Shown piece by piece: positions 7,134 to 16,627 of a stretch of 64,000 bases of DNA. How positions within the stretch are numbered: position 1 is the stretch's first letter; each line of letters begins with the position of its first letter. The translations under genes and the position numbers were made by a program. Below the pieces are notes generated by a model that was not told the DNA's origin, did not search any database, and saw only the letters and a program-made list of their open reading frames with translations. Where the stretch lies: assembly GCA_030426545.1 (NCBI GenBank), contig JAUHYL010000007.1, forward strand, positions 17,402 through 81,401, read 5' to 3'. This stretch comes from Gammaproteobacteria bacterium (GTDB lineage Bacteria; Pseudomonadota; Gammaproteobacteria; Pseudomonadales; Halieaceae).

Positions 7134-9317
7134 TTAAAAATTGAATCGAGCCTGCAGGCTTATCGTCCTTGGTCGATTCAGGCTGCCGAGTGTCGTGCTG
7201 CCCGCCGGGACTTCAAGGCCGCCGAATCCGGGGTAGTCGAAACCAAACGAGGTCGCCTGGTCCAGCAGATTGCGACCCACCAGTGCCACGTCCCAGGCCT
7301 GCTGCTCACTGGTAATGCCCAGGCGCAGGTTAACCAGCGTGTACTCGCCGTCCGGACTGCGTTCGTCGCGCTGCATATACTGTTCGTCGCGATAGTTGAG
7401 TACGCCCAGTACGTTGAAGGTCAGCCCCGTGTCGGGCAGCGGCACCTCGTAGCCGAGATCAACTGAAGCCGACCATTTCGGCGCGTAGGGCAGGCGCAAT
7501 CCTGAATCCTTGTCTTCGGCTTCCGTGTAGGTGGCGCTGGCGCCGGCCAGTAATCCGGGTGCGAGCACCCACCGGGTTTCAAGCTCCGCACCGTAGGTTT
7601 CTGCGGGTACCGTATCGGTTTGGAAGGCGGTGCCGGTAAACGTGATGATCTGGAAATTCTCGATTTCGGTGAAATACAGCGCCGCATTGAGGTAACCCGC
7701 GCCTTGGGCGAGGTTCATTTTGAAGCCCAACTCTGTGGTGTCCGCCTCTTCCGTGTCGTATTCCGCGTCCTCGACCAGCGCAACTTCTGTAGTGAAGCCA
7801 CCACTTTTACTGCCGCGCGCCCAGGAGGCGTAGACCAGGGTGTCCTCCGTCAGGTCGTGTTGCAGATTGATGGAGCCATCGAGGTTGTCTTCCGAGCGCG
7901 TCATTTCGGTGGGTGGCACCACCGGCGCGAGTATATCGGCGATGATGCTGCTGCCCGGTATGCCAGTGCGCAGTCGCTGGCGCTCGAAGCTTGCGTCCTT
8001 CTCCTCGTCGGTGTAGCGCAAACCCAGGGTAACCCGCCAGCGCTCGTTCAGTGCCAGCTTGCCCTGGCCGAAAATCGACCACACCTGGGTGTCCTGGGTG
8101 TAAAAGCGTTGACTGCTGTTGTCCAGCGGCAATCCGGCGAGCAGAAAGGGGGGTGGAAAGCTCGCGTCGGTGATGCCCGAGAAGTCCATTTCACTGTTGA
8201 GGTACAGCATGCCTGCAACGTAGTCGAAACGCTGATTACCGGGAGAGGTAAGGCGCAGTTCCTGACTGAACTGCTCGTAGTCGCTGCCGAAGACCGTATT
8301 CAGATAATCGATCGAGAGAAAGTCGGAGTCAGTGAAACGATCATTCTCGTACTCCGACCAGCCGGTGAGGGCGGTGAGTGTGTGTTCCTTGATCTGGTGG
8401 TCGTATTGCACAACGGCGCGCTGCGATTCCTGCTCGTCCTCGGCATCGCCGGAGTTGCCGACGGAGGTGCGTGCGGTTTTCGTGGTATCAATGCCGATGT
8501 CCGCGCCGGGGTCCAGCGCCAGCATCAGACCCGCAGTGTCCTGATCCGGTTGAAAGGTATCGCCGAAAATGTCGAGGTCATCGTACTGGTAGCTGGCCAG
8601 CAGGTTGCCGTTGTCGCCCACTGCCCAGTTGCCGCTGAGCCTGAGCGTTAGTTGCTCGCGCTGTGGCACCTCGTTGCCGGTGCTTTGGTTTTTTACGTAG
8701 CCGCCCTCGTCCACGTAGTTGAAGGCAAACCGGTATTGACCGAGCTCTGTGGCCAGGTTGGCGGCGCCGACGGTGTAGAGGCTGTCGAACTCAAACTCGT
8801 ATTCAGCCTGCAGATAGCCTTCGTCCGCCTCCCCGGGGCGGCGCGAGATGATGCTGATGGCGCCGAGGCTGGTATTTTTGCCCAGCAGGGCCGTTTGCGT
8901 GCCCTTGATGACCTCGATGCGCTCCACGTCAAACAGCGAGGCCTGGAATTCGCGGATACGGCCGGCCCAGATGCCGTCGATGAACAGTCCCACTGACTGA
9001 TCGACGCTTTCGCCGCCCGAGCCTGTCCCCAGGCCGCGCAGTGTCACCTGTGCCAGGTTTTGCGGCGTGGCCTGAATCGTCAGACCGGGCACCGCGTCGC
9101 CCAGGTCGTTGCTATTGCGCAGGCTGAAACTATCCAGCAGTTCACCGGTCACAACGTTAATGGTGACGGGAATGTCCTGTACATTCTCGGCGCGTTTTTG
9201 AGCGGTGACGATCACTTCCTCCAGCAGGGTATCGCTGGCGTTGGTCGCCGTCGCCAGCACCAGCACTGACAGTGCGATGCCGGCTCGCAGACTGGGGTGG
9301 GCAATGGATTGTGTCAT
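7134..9317 (-). CDS. TonB-dependent outer-membrane receptor
   Basis: A 727-residue outer-membrane receptor. A signal peptide of about 27 residues ends near ATNA/SDT, and a TonB-box-like EEVIVTAQKR follows. The plug domain carries VTLRGLGTG and RIEVIKGTQTALLGKN. The rest is barrel, ending in the outer-membrane-type terminus SLQARFNF. The plug style (EVIVTAQKR, then NSNDLGDAVPGLTI) is that of receptors common in marine oligotrophs and sphingomonads that import organic substrates rather than only siderophores. The ligand is unknown. It lies 54 bp downstream of the membrane-protein gene on the same strand and convergent with the VOC gene. Confidence 0.93.
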   Translation of the reverse strand: MTQSIAHPSLRAGIALSVLVLATATNASDTLLEEVIVTAQKRAENVQDIPVTINVVTGELLDSFSLRNSNDLGDAVPGLTIQATPQNLAQVTLRGLGTGSGGESVDQSVGLFIDGIWAGRIREFQASLFDVERIEVIKGTQTALLGKNTSLGAISIISRRPGEADEGYLQAEYEFEFDSLYTVGAANLATELGQYRFAFNYVDEGGYVKNQSTGNEVPQREQLTLRLSGNWAVGDNGNLLASYQYDDLDIFGDTFQPDQDTAGLMLALDPGADIGIDTTKTARTSVGNSGDAEDEQESQRAVVQYDHQIKEHTLTALTGWSEYENDRFTDSDFLSIDYLNTVFGSDYEQFSQELRLTSPGNQRFDYVAGMLYLNSEMDFSGITDASFPPPFLLAGLPLDNSSQRFYTQDTQVWSIFGQGKLALNERWRVTLGLRYTDEEKDASFERQRLRTGIPGSSIIADILAPVVPPTEMTRSEDNLDGSINLQHDLTEDTLVYASWARGSKSGGFTTEVALVEDAEYDTEEADTTELGFKMNLAQGAGYLNAALYFTEIENFQIITFTGTAFQTDTVPAETYGAELETRWVLAPGLLAGASATYTEAEDKDSGLRLPYAPKWSASVDLGYEVPLPDTGLTFNVLGVLNYRDEQYMQRDERSPDGEYTLVNLRLGITSEQQAWDVALVGRNLLDQATSFGFDYPGFGGLEVPAGSTTLGSLNRPRTISLQARFNF

Positions 9318-9371
9318 GTGGAACTCCTCGGAGGGTGCAGGGGTGTGCCTGGAAAGGGCAGTGGCGGCCTG

Positions 9372-9896
9372 TCAAAAGGGTTTGGTCACGGCAAGATAGA
9401 AAAGCAGTGGCACAAAAATCACCACCAGCGGGGTGGTGACGCGAAAAAACTGCCAGTGAAAACGGATCATGGCCTCGTAACGTTGACTGTCGCCGGTCAG
9501 CCGGATACGGCGCTTGTTGCCGCCCAGATGGGAGATGTAATAGTCCACGGCTTCCATGGGAAGGAAAATCAGCAGCACGATGGCAAGTTTAGCGCCCAGC
9601 CAGTTGATTGCCTGCCAGGGCCAACCCGCGAGCCACACCATGAGCAGGCCGGTGGCCAATACCAGGGGAAAGGCGAAGTGTTCGAGAATGGCGCCGCGGT
9701 CGAAGGCTTCCATGTAGCGATTGCGCACCGCAATCAGTTCCGCGTTGTCCGCATCCCGCTGCCAGGCGCGAAAGGCCGGCAGAATGAAGTTGCGGTATGC
9801 CACCGCGGTACTGAATGACCACATGGCCACCATAAAGAGGTGTAAGAACTTGATCTGCAGGTACCAGGGCGCCAGCAGGCTGCGCAGTTCCTCCAA
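9372..9896 (-). CDS. Four-helix integral membrane protein, HemJ/CopD-like pattern
   Basis: A 174-residue protein with four predicted membrane helices (near 13-33, 73-91, 95-115 and 150-170). The first helix holds a His in IKFLHLFMVAMW and another His occurs in EHFAFPLVLATG; intramembrane histidines are typical of the HemJ/CopD/DUF2269 group. It precedes the TonB receptor by 54 bp on the same strand and is probably co-transcribed. The start ATG has GGAGG within the preceding 12 bases. A role in heme or copper handling, or in energising uptake, is only a guess from fold and position. Confidence 0.7.
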   Translation of the reverse strand: MEELRSLLAPWYLQIKFLHLFMVAMWSFSTAVAYRNFILPAFRAWQRDADNAELIAVRNRYMEAFDRGAILEHFAFPLVLATGLLMVWLAGWPWQAINWLGAKLAIVLLIFLPMEAVDYYISHLGGNKRRIRLTGDSQRYEAMIRFHWQFFRVTTPLVVIFVPLLFYLAVTKPF

Positions 9897-10216
9897 GGTG
9901 CTTTCCTCTGCCGGGGCGGAGTCGTTTTCGGCCGCCGTTGTTATGTTTTATGCGGAGCTTTTCTCTATGCTTGCCGTGGTGTCGGTGGTCAGGTGGGCCG
10001 CGATCTCAGTCGCGTACCGGGTTCTGCTGCCTACCGCGGCAATGAGCGGCACCTTAGTACAGACATCCATGCGGCGTCAAAGCCGCGCCAGCACTGGCTG
10101 TGGCAGCAGGTCAGCCCGCTATTCGCGGTTTTATCTTGCTGCCGCGCACCCTATAATCAGAGCCAGTATAAATTCGACGCAGACCCTGCCGTCGGACATC
10201 TATCGGGGAACAGCTG
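9897..10216. other. Divergent intergenic region upstream of the gsp operon
   Basis: About 320 bp between the membrane-protein gene (minus) and gspC (plus). It holds the TATAAT box at 10152-10157. No conserved small gene, tRNA or repeat was found; the short frames crossing it have no ribosome site and unlikely composition. Confidence 0.6.
10152..10157 (+). promoter_or_regulatory. Candidate -10 box of the gsp operon
   Basis: A perfect TATAAT occurs 60 bp before the gspC start. The matching -35 region is weak (TTTATC at 16 bp), so an activator may be needed. It is the only good promoter-like element seen upstream of gspC. Confidence 0.45.
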
Positions 10217-11236
10217 TTGTCAGCCCAGTGGCTCAATAATTCCAGCGAATGGTCTGCTCGCGTTGCGGCGGCCATTGAGCCTGTCAGCCAGCGTCTCGCC
10301 AAGCCGGAAAATCTGCGCCGCCTGCGCCTGTTGCTGGTGGCCCTGTTGGCCGTGTGGGCAGTCTTTGCGCTGGCGCGGATCATTTGGGCGCTGGTGCCGA
10401 CCGGGGGAGCCGACGCGGCCGTTCCCGCACAGGTGATTAACCCGGTGACCCGCAGTGGCCCAGCGCAGAGTGCGGCGCAACTGGACATCGACAAGATGCG
10501 CAGTTGGCACCTGTTCGGCAAGGCTGGCGCCACCGCTGCGCCGCCACCTGTGGAGCAGAAGGTCGCCACCGCGCGCGACGGCATCGAAGAGGGCGCCCGC
10601 GACACCCGTTTGAACCTGAAGCTGCGCGGCATTGTGGCCTCCACTGAAGATGGCCTGGGGCACGCCATTATCGAGTACCAGTCCAAGCAGGCTGTGTACG
10701 CCGTCGAAGACAAGCTCCCGGTGCAGGGCAAGGTAACGCTGGCCAAGGTGATGCGTGACCAGGTGATCCTGGACAACCGCGGCACCTATGAGCGGCTCAA
10801 GCTGTTCGAAAAATCCGCCCTGGACAACGCAACGGTACTGAACGCGCCCAGCAAAGTTGCAGCGGAAGAAGCGTCAAAGCGTTCCATCGACAAGCGCAAC
10901 GAGCGCGAAATTACGCAACTGGCGAACAGCTACCGCGAGCGACTCTATGAGAGCCCGCAGACGCTGGCCAAAGTGGTGAATATCAGTGCCGTGCGCGAGG
11001 ATGGCAATTTGCAGGGGTACCGGGTGTCGCCCGGCCAGGAAAGTGATCAGTTCACCCAGCTCGGTTTCAAATCGGGCGATCTGGTGACGGGCGTTAACGG
11101 TGTGCCCCTGGACAATCCTGCGAACACGATGAAGCTTTACACCCTGCTGCGATCGGCGAACGAAGTGGTGTTCGAATTGCAGCGTAACGGACAACCGATG
11201 ACGCTGAGTGTCAGCCTTGATGGCACCGGGCAGTAG
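10217..11236 (+). CDS. gspC: Type II secretion system inner-membrane protein GspC
   Basis: A 339-residue bitopic protein linking the inner-membrane platform to the GspD secretin. A short cytoplasmic N-terminus is followed by one membrane helix (about 36-58). The periplasmic homology region includes MRSWHLFGKAG and LNLKLRGIVAS. A C-terminal PDZ-like domain carries GYRVSPGQESDQFTQLGFKSGDLVTGVNG. The start is TTG with GGGGAA upstream. It is the first gene of the gspC-N cluster, and gspD follows after 28 bp. Identity rests on both sequence and gene order. Confidence 0.93.
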   Translation: MSAQWLNNSSEWSARVAAAIEPVSQRLAKPENLRRLRLLLVALLAVWAVFALARIIWALVPTGGADAAVPAQVINPVTRSGPAQSAAQLDIDKMRSWHLFGKAGATAAPPPVEQKVATARDGIEEGARDTRLNLKLRGIVASTEDGLGHAIIEYQSKQAVYAVEDKLPVQGKVTLAKVMRDQVILDNRGTYERLKLFEKSALDNATVLNAPSKVAAEEASKRSIDKRNEREITQLANSYRERLYESPQTLAKVVNISAVREDGNLQGYRVSPGQESDQFTQLGFKSGDLVTGVNGVPLDNPANTMKLYTLLRSANEVVFELQRNGQPMTLSVSLDGTGQ

Positions 11237-11264
11237 TCTGGGCAATGGATAAGGAATATAACGA

Positions 11265-13403
11265 GTGAAATTAAGCGGCGGCACCAGCCTCCTTCGTACA
11301 AAATTCGCAGCGACCTTCACTGCGAAGCTTGTGACCAACACTCCGGCACTGCTGCTCGCAGCGTTATTGTCGATGACCGTGTCCACCGCCGCTGTCGGGC
11401 AGGACTACACCGTTAACCTGAAAGAAACTGATATCCAGGAGTTGATCAAGTTCGTCTCCGAGGCCACGGGCACCACGATCGTCGTCGACCCTTCGGTCAA
11501 GGGTAAGGTGAAGGTGATCTCGTCCAAGCCGGTGTCCAGCGGCGAGTTATACGATCTGTTCCTGTCCATCCTCGATGTACACGGTTACACGGCGGTGCGT
11601 TCCGGTGGTGTGGTGCGCGTTATCCAGTCCAAGGATGCGCGCTCTTCCCCGGTTGAGGTGCGCGATGGAATGTCCGACAGGACCACAGACGAATATGTCA
11701 CCCAGGTGATTCGACTGGAGAATATCTCTGCCGCCAAACTCATTCCGGTGCTGCGCCCGCTGGTCCCGCAGCAGGCGCACATGGCGGCCTATGCGCCGAG
11801 TAACGCCATTATCATCTCGGACGTCTCCGCCAACATTGACCGTATTCGCGCCATCATCGAACGCATGGACCGCAGTGCCGTGCAGCAAACGGATATCGTC
11901 AAGCTGCGCTTCGCGGTGGCAGATGATGTTGTGAGCATGTTGAACAAGCTCAGTAAGTCCGAGGCCAAGGCGGCGGGCGCAGAGGGCGAAACGTTCATGG
12001 TTGCCGATTCGCGCACCAACAGCGTGCTGATCAACGGCGACGAGATGGAACGCGCGCGGCTGCGCCGGCTGATCAGTCATCTGGACACGCCGCTACAGCA
12101 AAGCGGCAACGTCAAAGTGATCTACCTCGAGTATGCCAACGCCAAGGAAGTGGCCGACGTTCTGGGTAACGTCATGGAAAATATCGAGGAGATGGAAAGC
12201 CCCGATGGCAGCAAGACGCGGTCGCGCAAGGGCGGTGCGTCCATCGAGGCGGACGAGGGCACCAATGCGCTGATCATCACCGCAGATACCGAGGAGATGG
12301 CGGCGATTGAGTCTGTCATTCATCGCCTTGATATTCGGCGCGCGCAGGTGCTGGTAGAGGCGATTATCGTCGAGATGGAAGTGGACGATGGCAAGGATCT
12401 CGGCCTGCAATGGCTGTTTGCGCAAGACGACGGTTTCTACGGCAGCAATATTTCCGGCTCAAATAATCGCGCCCGGAACATTGCCGGGGCGGTGATTCCG
12501 CCAGACGATGATGACCCGGACACCGACGACGATTTCGATATCGGCTCGCTCGCGGGCGCGCTGGCCTCCACCACGGGGTTCTCGCTGGGCTGGGGTGTGC
12601 TGGACGATGATTTTTCCATGACGGTGATTCTCAGCGCTCTGGAAGAACAGCAGAATACCAATATCCTGTCCACGCCCAGCCTGCTCACCCTGGATAATCA
12701 GGAGGCCTACATCACGGTGGGCCAGGAAGTGCCGTTTGTAACCGGCTCATTTACTAATACCGGTTCCGGGGGGGATGGCGCGCAAAATCCCTTCCAGACC
12801 ATCGAGCGTGAGAACGTGGGTATAACCCTGCGGGTAACGCCGCAGATCAACGAGGGCGACGCGGTGGTGCTGGACATCGAACAGGAAGTCTCCAGCATCA
12901 GTCCTGCCTCGGTGCTCACGTCGGACGTGGTAACCAATGAGCGTAAAATCCAGACCAAGGTATTGGCCCGCGATGGTCGTGTGGTCGTGCTGGGTGGACT
13001 GATCAAGGATGACGTCACCGAGTCGGAACAGAAAGTGCCCATTCTCGGCGATATCCCGTTCCTGGGGCGCCTGTTTCGCAACGACTCCGTCAGTGTGGTG
13101 AAAACCAACCTGCTGATTTTCATTCGCCCCACCGTGATTCGCGACGACGCGGAGCTGGATGGCGCTACTGCAGACAAGTACCGCTACATACGCGAACGGC
13201 AACTCCTGAAACGTGAAGGCGGCCTCGAATTTTTCGATGATGATCGCCTGCCGGTATTGCCGGATTGGGAAGAGCAGATCAAGCAGCTGGAAAGTATGGA
13301 TTCAGTAGAGACTGCCACCGGCGCAGCGACCGCCGGCAGCGCTGGCGAAACGCTGCCGGGCACTGAACCGGGCGTTACCGGCAGCAGGGAACAGTCCAGG
13401 TGA
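11265..13403 (+). CDS. gspD: Type II secretion system secretin GspD
   Basis: A 712-residue outer-membrane secretin through which folded proteins leave the periplasm. A signal sequence of about 45 residues ends near VGQ/DYTVNL. The N0 domain (ETDIQELIKFVSEATG) is followed by N1-N3 repeats (VIRLENISAAKLIPVLRPLV and later copies). The secretin core includes ILSTPSLLTLDNQEA and VGQEVPFVTG, ending with VPILGDIPFLGRLF. The start is GTG; a GGATAAGGA stretch precedes it. The tail beyond residue 650 is low-complexity Ala/Gly/Thr-rich. The end overlaps gspE by four bases (GTGA). Confidence 0.95.
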   Translation: MKLSGGTSLLRTKFAATFTAKLVTNTPALLLAALLSMTVSTAAVGQDYTVNLKETDIQELIKFVSEATGTTIVVDPSVKGKVKVISSKPVSSGELYDLFLSILDVHGYTAVRSGGVVRVIQSKDARSSPVEVRDGMSDRTTDEYVTQVIRLENISAAKLIPVLRPLVPQQAHMAAYAPSNAIIISDVSANIDRIRAIIERMDRSAVQQTDIVKLRFAVADDVVSMLNKLSKSEAKAAGAEGETFMVADSRTNSVLINGDEMERARLRRLISHLDTPLQQSGNVKVIYLEYANAKEVADVLGNVMENIEEMESPDGSKTRSRKGGASIEADEGTNALIITADTEEMAAIESVIHRLDIRRAQVLVEAIIVEMEVDDGKDLGLQWLFAQDDGFYGSNISGSNNRARNIAGAVIPPDDDDPDTDDDFDIGSLAGALASTTGFSLGWGVLDDDFSMTVILSALEEQQNTNILSTPSLLTLDNQEAYITVGQEVPFVTGSFTNTGSGGDGAQNPFQTIERENVGITLRVTPQINEGDAVVLDIEQEVSSISPASVLTSDVVTNERKIQTKVLARDGRVVVLGGLIKDDVTESEQKVPILGDIPFLGRLFRNDSVSVVKTNLLIFIRPTVIRDDAELDGATADKYRYIRERQLLKREGGLEFFDDDRLPVLPDWEEQIKQLESMDSVETATGAATAGSAGETLPGTEPGVTGSREQSR

Positions 13404-14950
13404 GCAGCACCCTGGAACAGCTTCCCGCAGAAGAAGATGCGCTGGAGATAGTGCAGGAGGGCGCGGTCGAGGAGCGCCGACCGCCGTCGTTGAGTTTTAC
13501 CTTCGCCCAGCAACACGGTGTGCTCCTGGACAACGCGGAGCCCGGCGCACCGCTGATCGTGCACCAGGGTCAGCCCCCGGTGCAGGTATTGACCGAGCTG
13601 CGCCGTCTGCTCGGTTGCCCGTTTACGTTACAGAGCGTCTCCGAGGAGGAGTTCCAGCGCCGCCTCACGCTGGCCTACCAGCGCGGTAACAACGAAGCGG
13701 TACAGATGGCCGAGGATATCGGCTCCGAGGTAGACCTGACCCGCCTCGCCGACGAGATCCCCGAATCCGGCGATCTCATGGACACCGATGATGACGCGCC
13801 CATCATTCGCCTGATCAATGCCATTCTGTCGCAGGCGGTGCGCGAACAGGCGTCGGATATTCATATCGAAACGTTCGAAGACAGGCTCAGCGTGCGCTAC
13901 CGCATCGACGGCGTGCTGGCGGAAGTGCTGTCGCCCAAGCGCATGCTGGCCCCTCTGCTGGTGTCGCGTCTGAAAGTCATGGCCAAACTCGATATCGCCG
14001 AAAAGCGGGTGCCCCAGGATGGCCGAATCTCGGTGAAACTCGCCGGGCATGCGGTGGACATCCGCATGTCCACCATTCCTTCCGCCCACGGCGAGCGCGT
14101 GGTGCTGCGTCTACTGGATACCGCAGCGGGTCAGCTGCAACTGCCGCAACTGAAGATGAACGAGCAGGTCAACGAGGCCTACAAACGCCACCTGCACAGC
14201 CCCTATGGCATTATTCTTGTCACCGGGCCAACCGGCTCGGGTAAAACCACCACGCTCTACGCGGGCCTGGCGGAAATCAACGAAACCTCGCGCAACATTC
14301 TCACCATTGAGGATCCGGTGGAATACATGCTGCCGGGCATCGGCCAGACGCAGGTGAATCCCAAGGTGGATATGACCTTCGCCCGCGGGCTGCGCGCCAT
14401 ATTGCGCCAGGATCCCGATGTGGTGATGGTGGGCGAGATTCGCGACCTGGAAACCGCGGAAATTGCGGTGCAGGCATCGCTCACCGGCCACCTGGTGTTG
14501 TCCACGCTGCACACCAATACCGCCATCGGTGCGATCACGCGCCTGCAGGACATGGGTATAGAGCCGTTCCTGTTGTCCTCCAGCCTGTTGGCGGTGATGT
14601 CGCAGCGGCTGGTGCGCCTGCTGTGCCGTGAGTGCCGCGAGGAAAACGAGCCGACGGCGGCGGAGCTGGAAATGATCGGCCTGGATGCGGGTGACAGCGA
14701 ATCCCGCGTGTGGCGGCCCAAGGGCTGTGAGCGGTGCAACTACACCGGCTACCGTGGCCGAACCGGTATCTACGAACTGATCGAAATCGATGACGCCATG
14801 CGCGTGATGATCCACGAGCGCGCCAGCGAGCAGGAGATGTTGAAACTGGCGCGCCAGCGCTACCCCGGAATCGAAAGCGATGGCCAGCGGCGCATTCTCA
14901 ATGGTGAAACCAGCATCGAGGAAGTACTGCGGGTAACCTCCCTGGCCTGA
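13400..14950 (+). CDS. gspE: Type II secretion system ATPase GspE
   Basis: A 516-residue cytoplasmic ATPase that powers pseudopilus assembly. The Walker A motif GPTGSGKTT is at 276-284, the Asp box around LTIEDPVEY (301-309), and the Walker B region VVMVGEIRDLETAE around 341-354. A zinc-binding tetracysteine module uses Cys409, Cys412, Cys443 and Cys446. The N-terminal part is the GspL-binding N1E/N2E domain. Translation starts at GTG overlapping the gspD stop, so the genes are coupled. Confidence 0.96.
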   Translation: MSSTLEQLPAEEDALEIVQEGAVEERRPPSLSFTFAQQHGVLLDNAEPGAPLIVHQGQPPVQVLTELRRLLGCPFTLQSVSEEEFQRRLTLAYQRGNNEAVQMAEDIGSEVDLTRLADEIPESGDLMDTDDDAPIIRLINAILSQAVREQASDIHIETFEDRLSVRYRIDGVLAEVLSPKRMLAPLLVSRLKVMAKLDIAEKRVPQDGRISVKLAGHAVDIRMSTIPSAHGERVVLRLLDTAAGQLQLPQLKMNEQVNEAYKRHLHSPYGIILVTGPTGSGKTTTLYAGLAEINETSRNILTIEDPVEYMLPGIGQTQVNPKVDMTFARGLRAILRQDPDVVMVGEIRDLETAEIAVQASLTGHLVLSTLHTNTAIGAITRLQDMGIEPFLLSSSLLAVMSQRLVRLLCRECREENEPTAAELEMIGLDAGDSESRVWRPKGCERCNYTGYRGRTGIYELIEIDDAMRVMIHERASEQEMLKLARQRYPGIESDGQRRILNGETSIEEVLRVTSLA

Positions 14951-14959
14951 GACTGAGCC

Positions 14960-16183
14960 GTGACTGCCTACCGATATCGCGCCCTTAATGAGCAGGGCAA
15001 ACTGGTCAAAGGGGTGCTGGAAGGCGACTCCGAGCGCCAGGTGCGCGCCGCCCTGCGCGGCAAGTCGCTGCGACCGGTGGAGGTGGACGAGGCGAACCAG
15101 CCGCTGGCGGGTGAGCGCTCCGGTCTGCGCCTGTCGCAACTGTTCAGTCGCATCAGTGCGGGCGATCTCGCGCTGATCACGCGTCAGCTCGCCACGCTGG
15201 TGGATTCCAACCTGCCCATCGACGAAGCCCTGCAGGCGGCGGCGCAACAGAGCCGCAGTGCGCGTATTAAAGGTATGCTGCTGCAGGTACGTTCGCGTGT
15301 GGCGGAAGGGCATACGCTGGCCTACGCGCTGGGCGAATTTCCGCAGGTGTTCAACGAAATGTACTGTGCAATGGTCAAGGCCGGCGAGCACGCGGGCTAC
15401 CTGGGGCCGGTACTGGAACAGCTGGCGGACTACACCGAGCAGCGCCAGTACGCCAACCAGAAGCTGAACAACGCCATGATCTACCCGTTTATCCTGGTCG
15501 GAGTGGCAGTGGCCGTCATCGGGCTGCTGATGGCATTTGTGGTGCCGAAACTTGTCGGCATCTTTGCACACACGCAGAAAGAGCTGCCGTTGCTCACGCA
15601 GATTCTGATCGCCAGCAGTGAATTTGTGCAGAATTACGGTGTCTGGGTAGTAGTGGGTGTGGTGCTGGCGGTGATCCTGTTCCGGCGCCTGTTGCGCAAT
15701 CCGCGGCGCCGCAGGCGCTGGCACCAGTTGCTGCTCAAGGTGCCGGGTATCTCGGGCATGCTCACCGCCATGGATACGGCGCGCTTCGCTTCGACGCTGA
15801 GTATTCTAATGGCCAGCGGCGTACCGCTGTTGGAGTCGTTGCGCATTGCGGGCGAGGTGTTGACCAATCTCGTGTTGCGTGAAGACAGCGCGGAGGTTGC
15901 TGAGCGCGTGCAGGAGGGTGGCAGTCTGCACCGGGCGATGCAGCAAAGTGGCCGTTTCCCGCCGATGATGGTACACATGGTTGCCAGCGGCGAGGCCAGC
16001 GGTGAACTGGAGTCGATGCTGTCGCGCTCGGCAATGAACCAGGAGCGCGAACTGGAAATGACCCTGACCCGTTCCATGACACTGCTGGAACCACTGATGG
16101 TGGTGTTGATGGGTGGGCTGGTGCTGTTGATTGTGCTGGCAATCCTGCTGCCGATTTTTGATTTGAATACGATGGTGAACTGA
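14960..16183 (+). CDS. gspF: Type II secretion system platform protein GspF
   Basis: A 407-residue polytopic inner-membrane protein of the secretion platform. It has two repeated cytoplasmic GspF domains, each followed by hydrophobic segments: domain one around 70-165 (LITRQLATLVDSNLPIDEAL), domain two around 270-365 (FASTLSILMASGVPLLESL). Membrane helices lie near 170-195, 220-240 and 378-400. The start is GTG, nine bases after gspE. The N-terminus MTAYRYRALNEQGKLVKGVL is characteristic. It probably binds GspE and GspL and guides pseudopilin extrusion. Confidence 0.95.
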   Translation: MTAYRYRALNEQGKLVKGVLEGDSERQVRAALRGKSLRPVEVDEANQPLAGERSGLRLSQLFSRISAGDLALITRQLATLVDSNLPIDEALQAAAQQSRSARIKGMLLQVRSRVAEGHTLAYALGEFPQVFNEMYCAMVKAGEHAGYLGPVLEQLADYTEQRQYANQKLNNAMIYPFILVGVAVAVIGLLMAFVVPKLVGIFAHTQKELPLLTQILIASSEFVQNYGVWVVVGVVLAVILFRRLLRNPRRRRRWHQLLLKVPGISGMLTAMDTARFASTLSILMASGVPLLESLRIAGEVLTNLVLREDSAEVAERVQEGGSLHRAMQQSGRFPPMMVHMVASGEASGELESMLSRSAMNQERELEMTLTRSMTLLEPLMVVLMGGLVLLIVLAILLPIFDLNTMVN

Positions 16184-16621
16184 GTGATGAACAGAGTGAA
16201 CAACGCCGGCTTTTCCCTGGTGGAAATCCTGGTGGTACTGGTGATCATGGGCCTGCTGATCAGCGTGGTTGCGCCCACGGTGTTGAACCAGGCGGACGAA
16301 GCGCGCGTGCGGAAAGCCAGGGCAGACTTCAAGAACATTGAAACAGCGCTGAAGATGTACAAGCTGGACAATTACGTTTACCCCACGACGGAACAGGGCC
16401 TGGAGGCGTTGGTAGAGCCCAGCAGCCTCGATCCGCAACCGCGCAATTTCCGTCAGGGCGGTTACCTCGAGGAGACACCGCTGGATCCCTGGGGGCGCCC
16501 CTATCTTTACCTCAGCCCCGGTGAGAACAAGGAAATCGACATTTACAGCCTGGGTGCCGACGGCCTCTCCGGCGGTGACGGCCAGAACGCCGACATCGGC
16601 AACTGGAGAGAAGAGGGCTGA
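16184..16621 (+). CDS. gspG: Major pseudopilin GspG
   Basis: A 145-residue type IV pilin-like protein that forms the pseudopilus shaft. A short leader ends in NNAG before the mature N-terminus FSLVEILVVLVIMGL, the prepilin peptidase site with the conserved Glu at position 5. The C-terminal region has the calcium-loop pattern DPWGRPYLYLSPG and the ending GADGLSGGDGQNADI. GTG (16184) and ATG (16187) starts are adjacent; the ATG seems equally good. It begins directly after the gspF stop. No prepilin peptidase (gspO) is in the window, so it must be encoded elsewhere. Confidence 0.96.
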   Translation: MMNRVNNAGFSLVEILVVLVIMGLLISVVAPTVLNQADEARVRKARADFKNIETALKMYKLDNYVYPTTEQGLEALVEPSSLDPQPRNFRQGGYLEETPLDPWGRPYLYLSPGENKEIDIYSLGADGLSGGDGQNADIGNWREEG

Positions 16622-16627
16622 TTCAGC

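Noticed and set aside
7620-8651. A 343-codon plus-strand frame opposite the TonB receptor
   Set aside because: Antisense to a clear receptor gene, with no ribosome site and no recognisable domain.
14111-15724. A 537-codon minus-strand frame opposite gspE/gspF
   Set aside because: It lies opposite two certain secretion genes, is rich in His/Gln/Arg with no domain pattern, and is a typical antisense artefact of high-GC codon usage.
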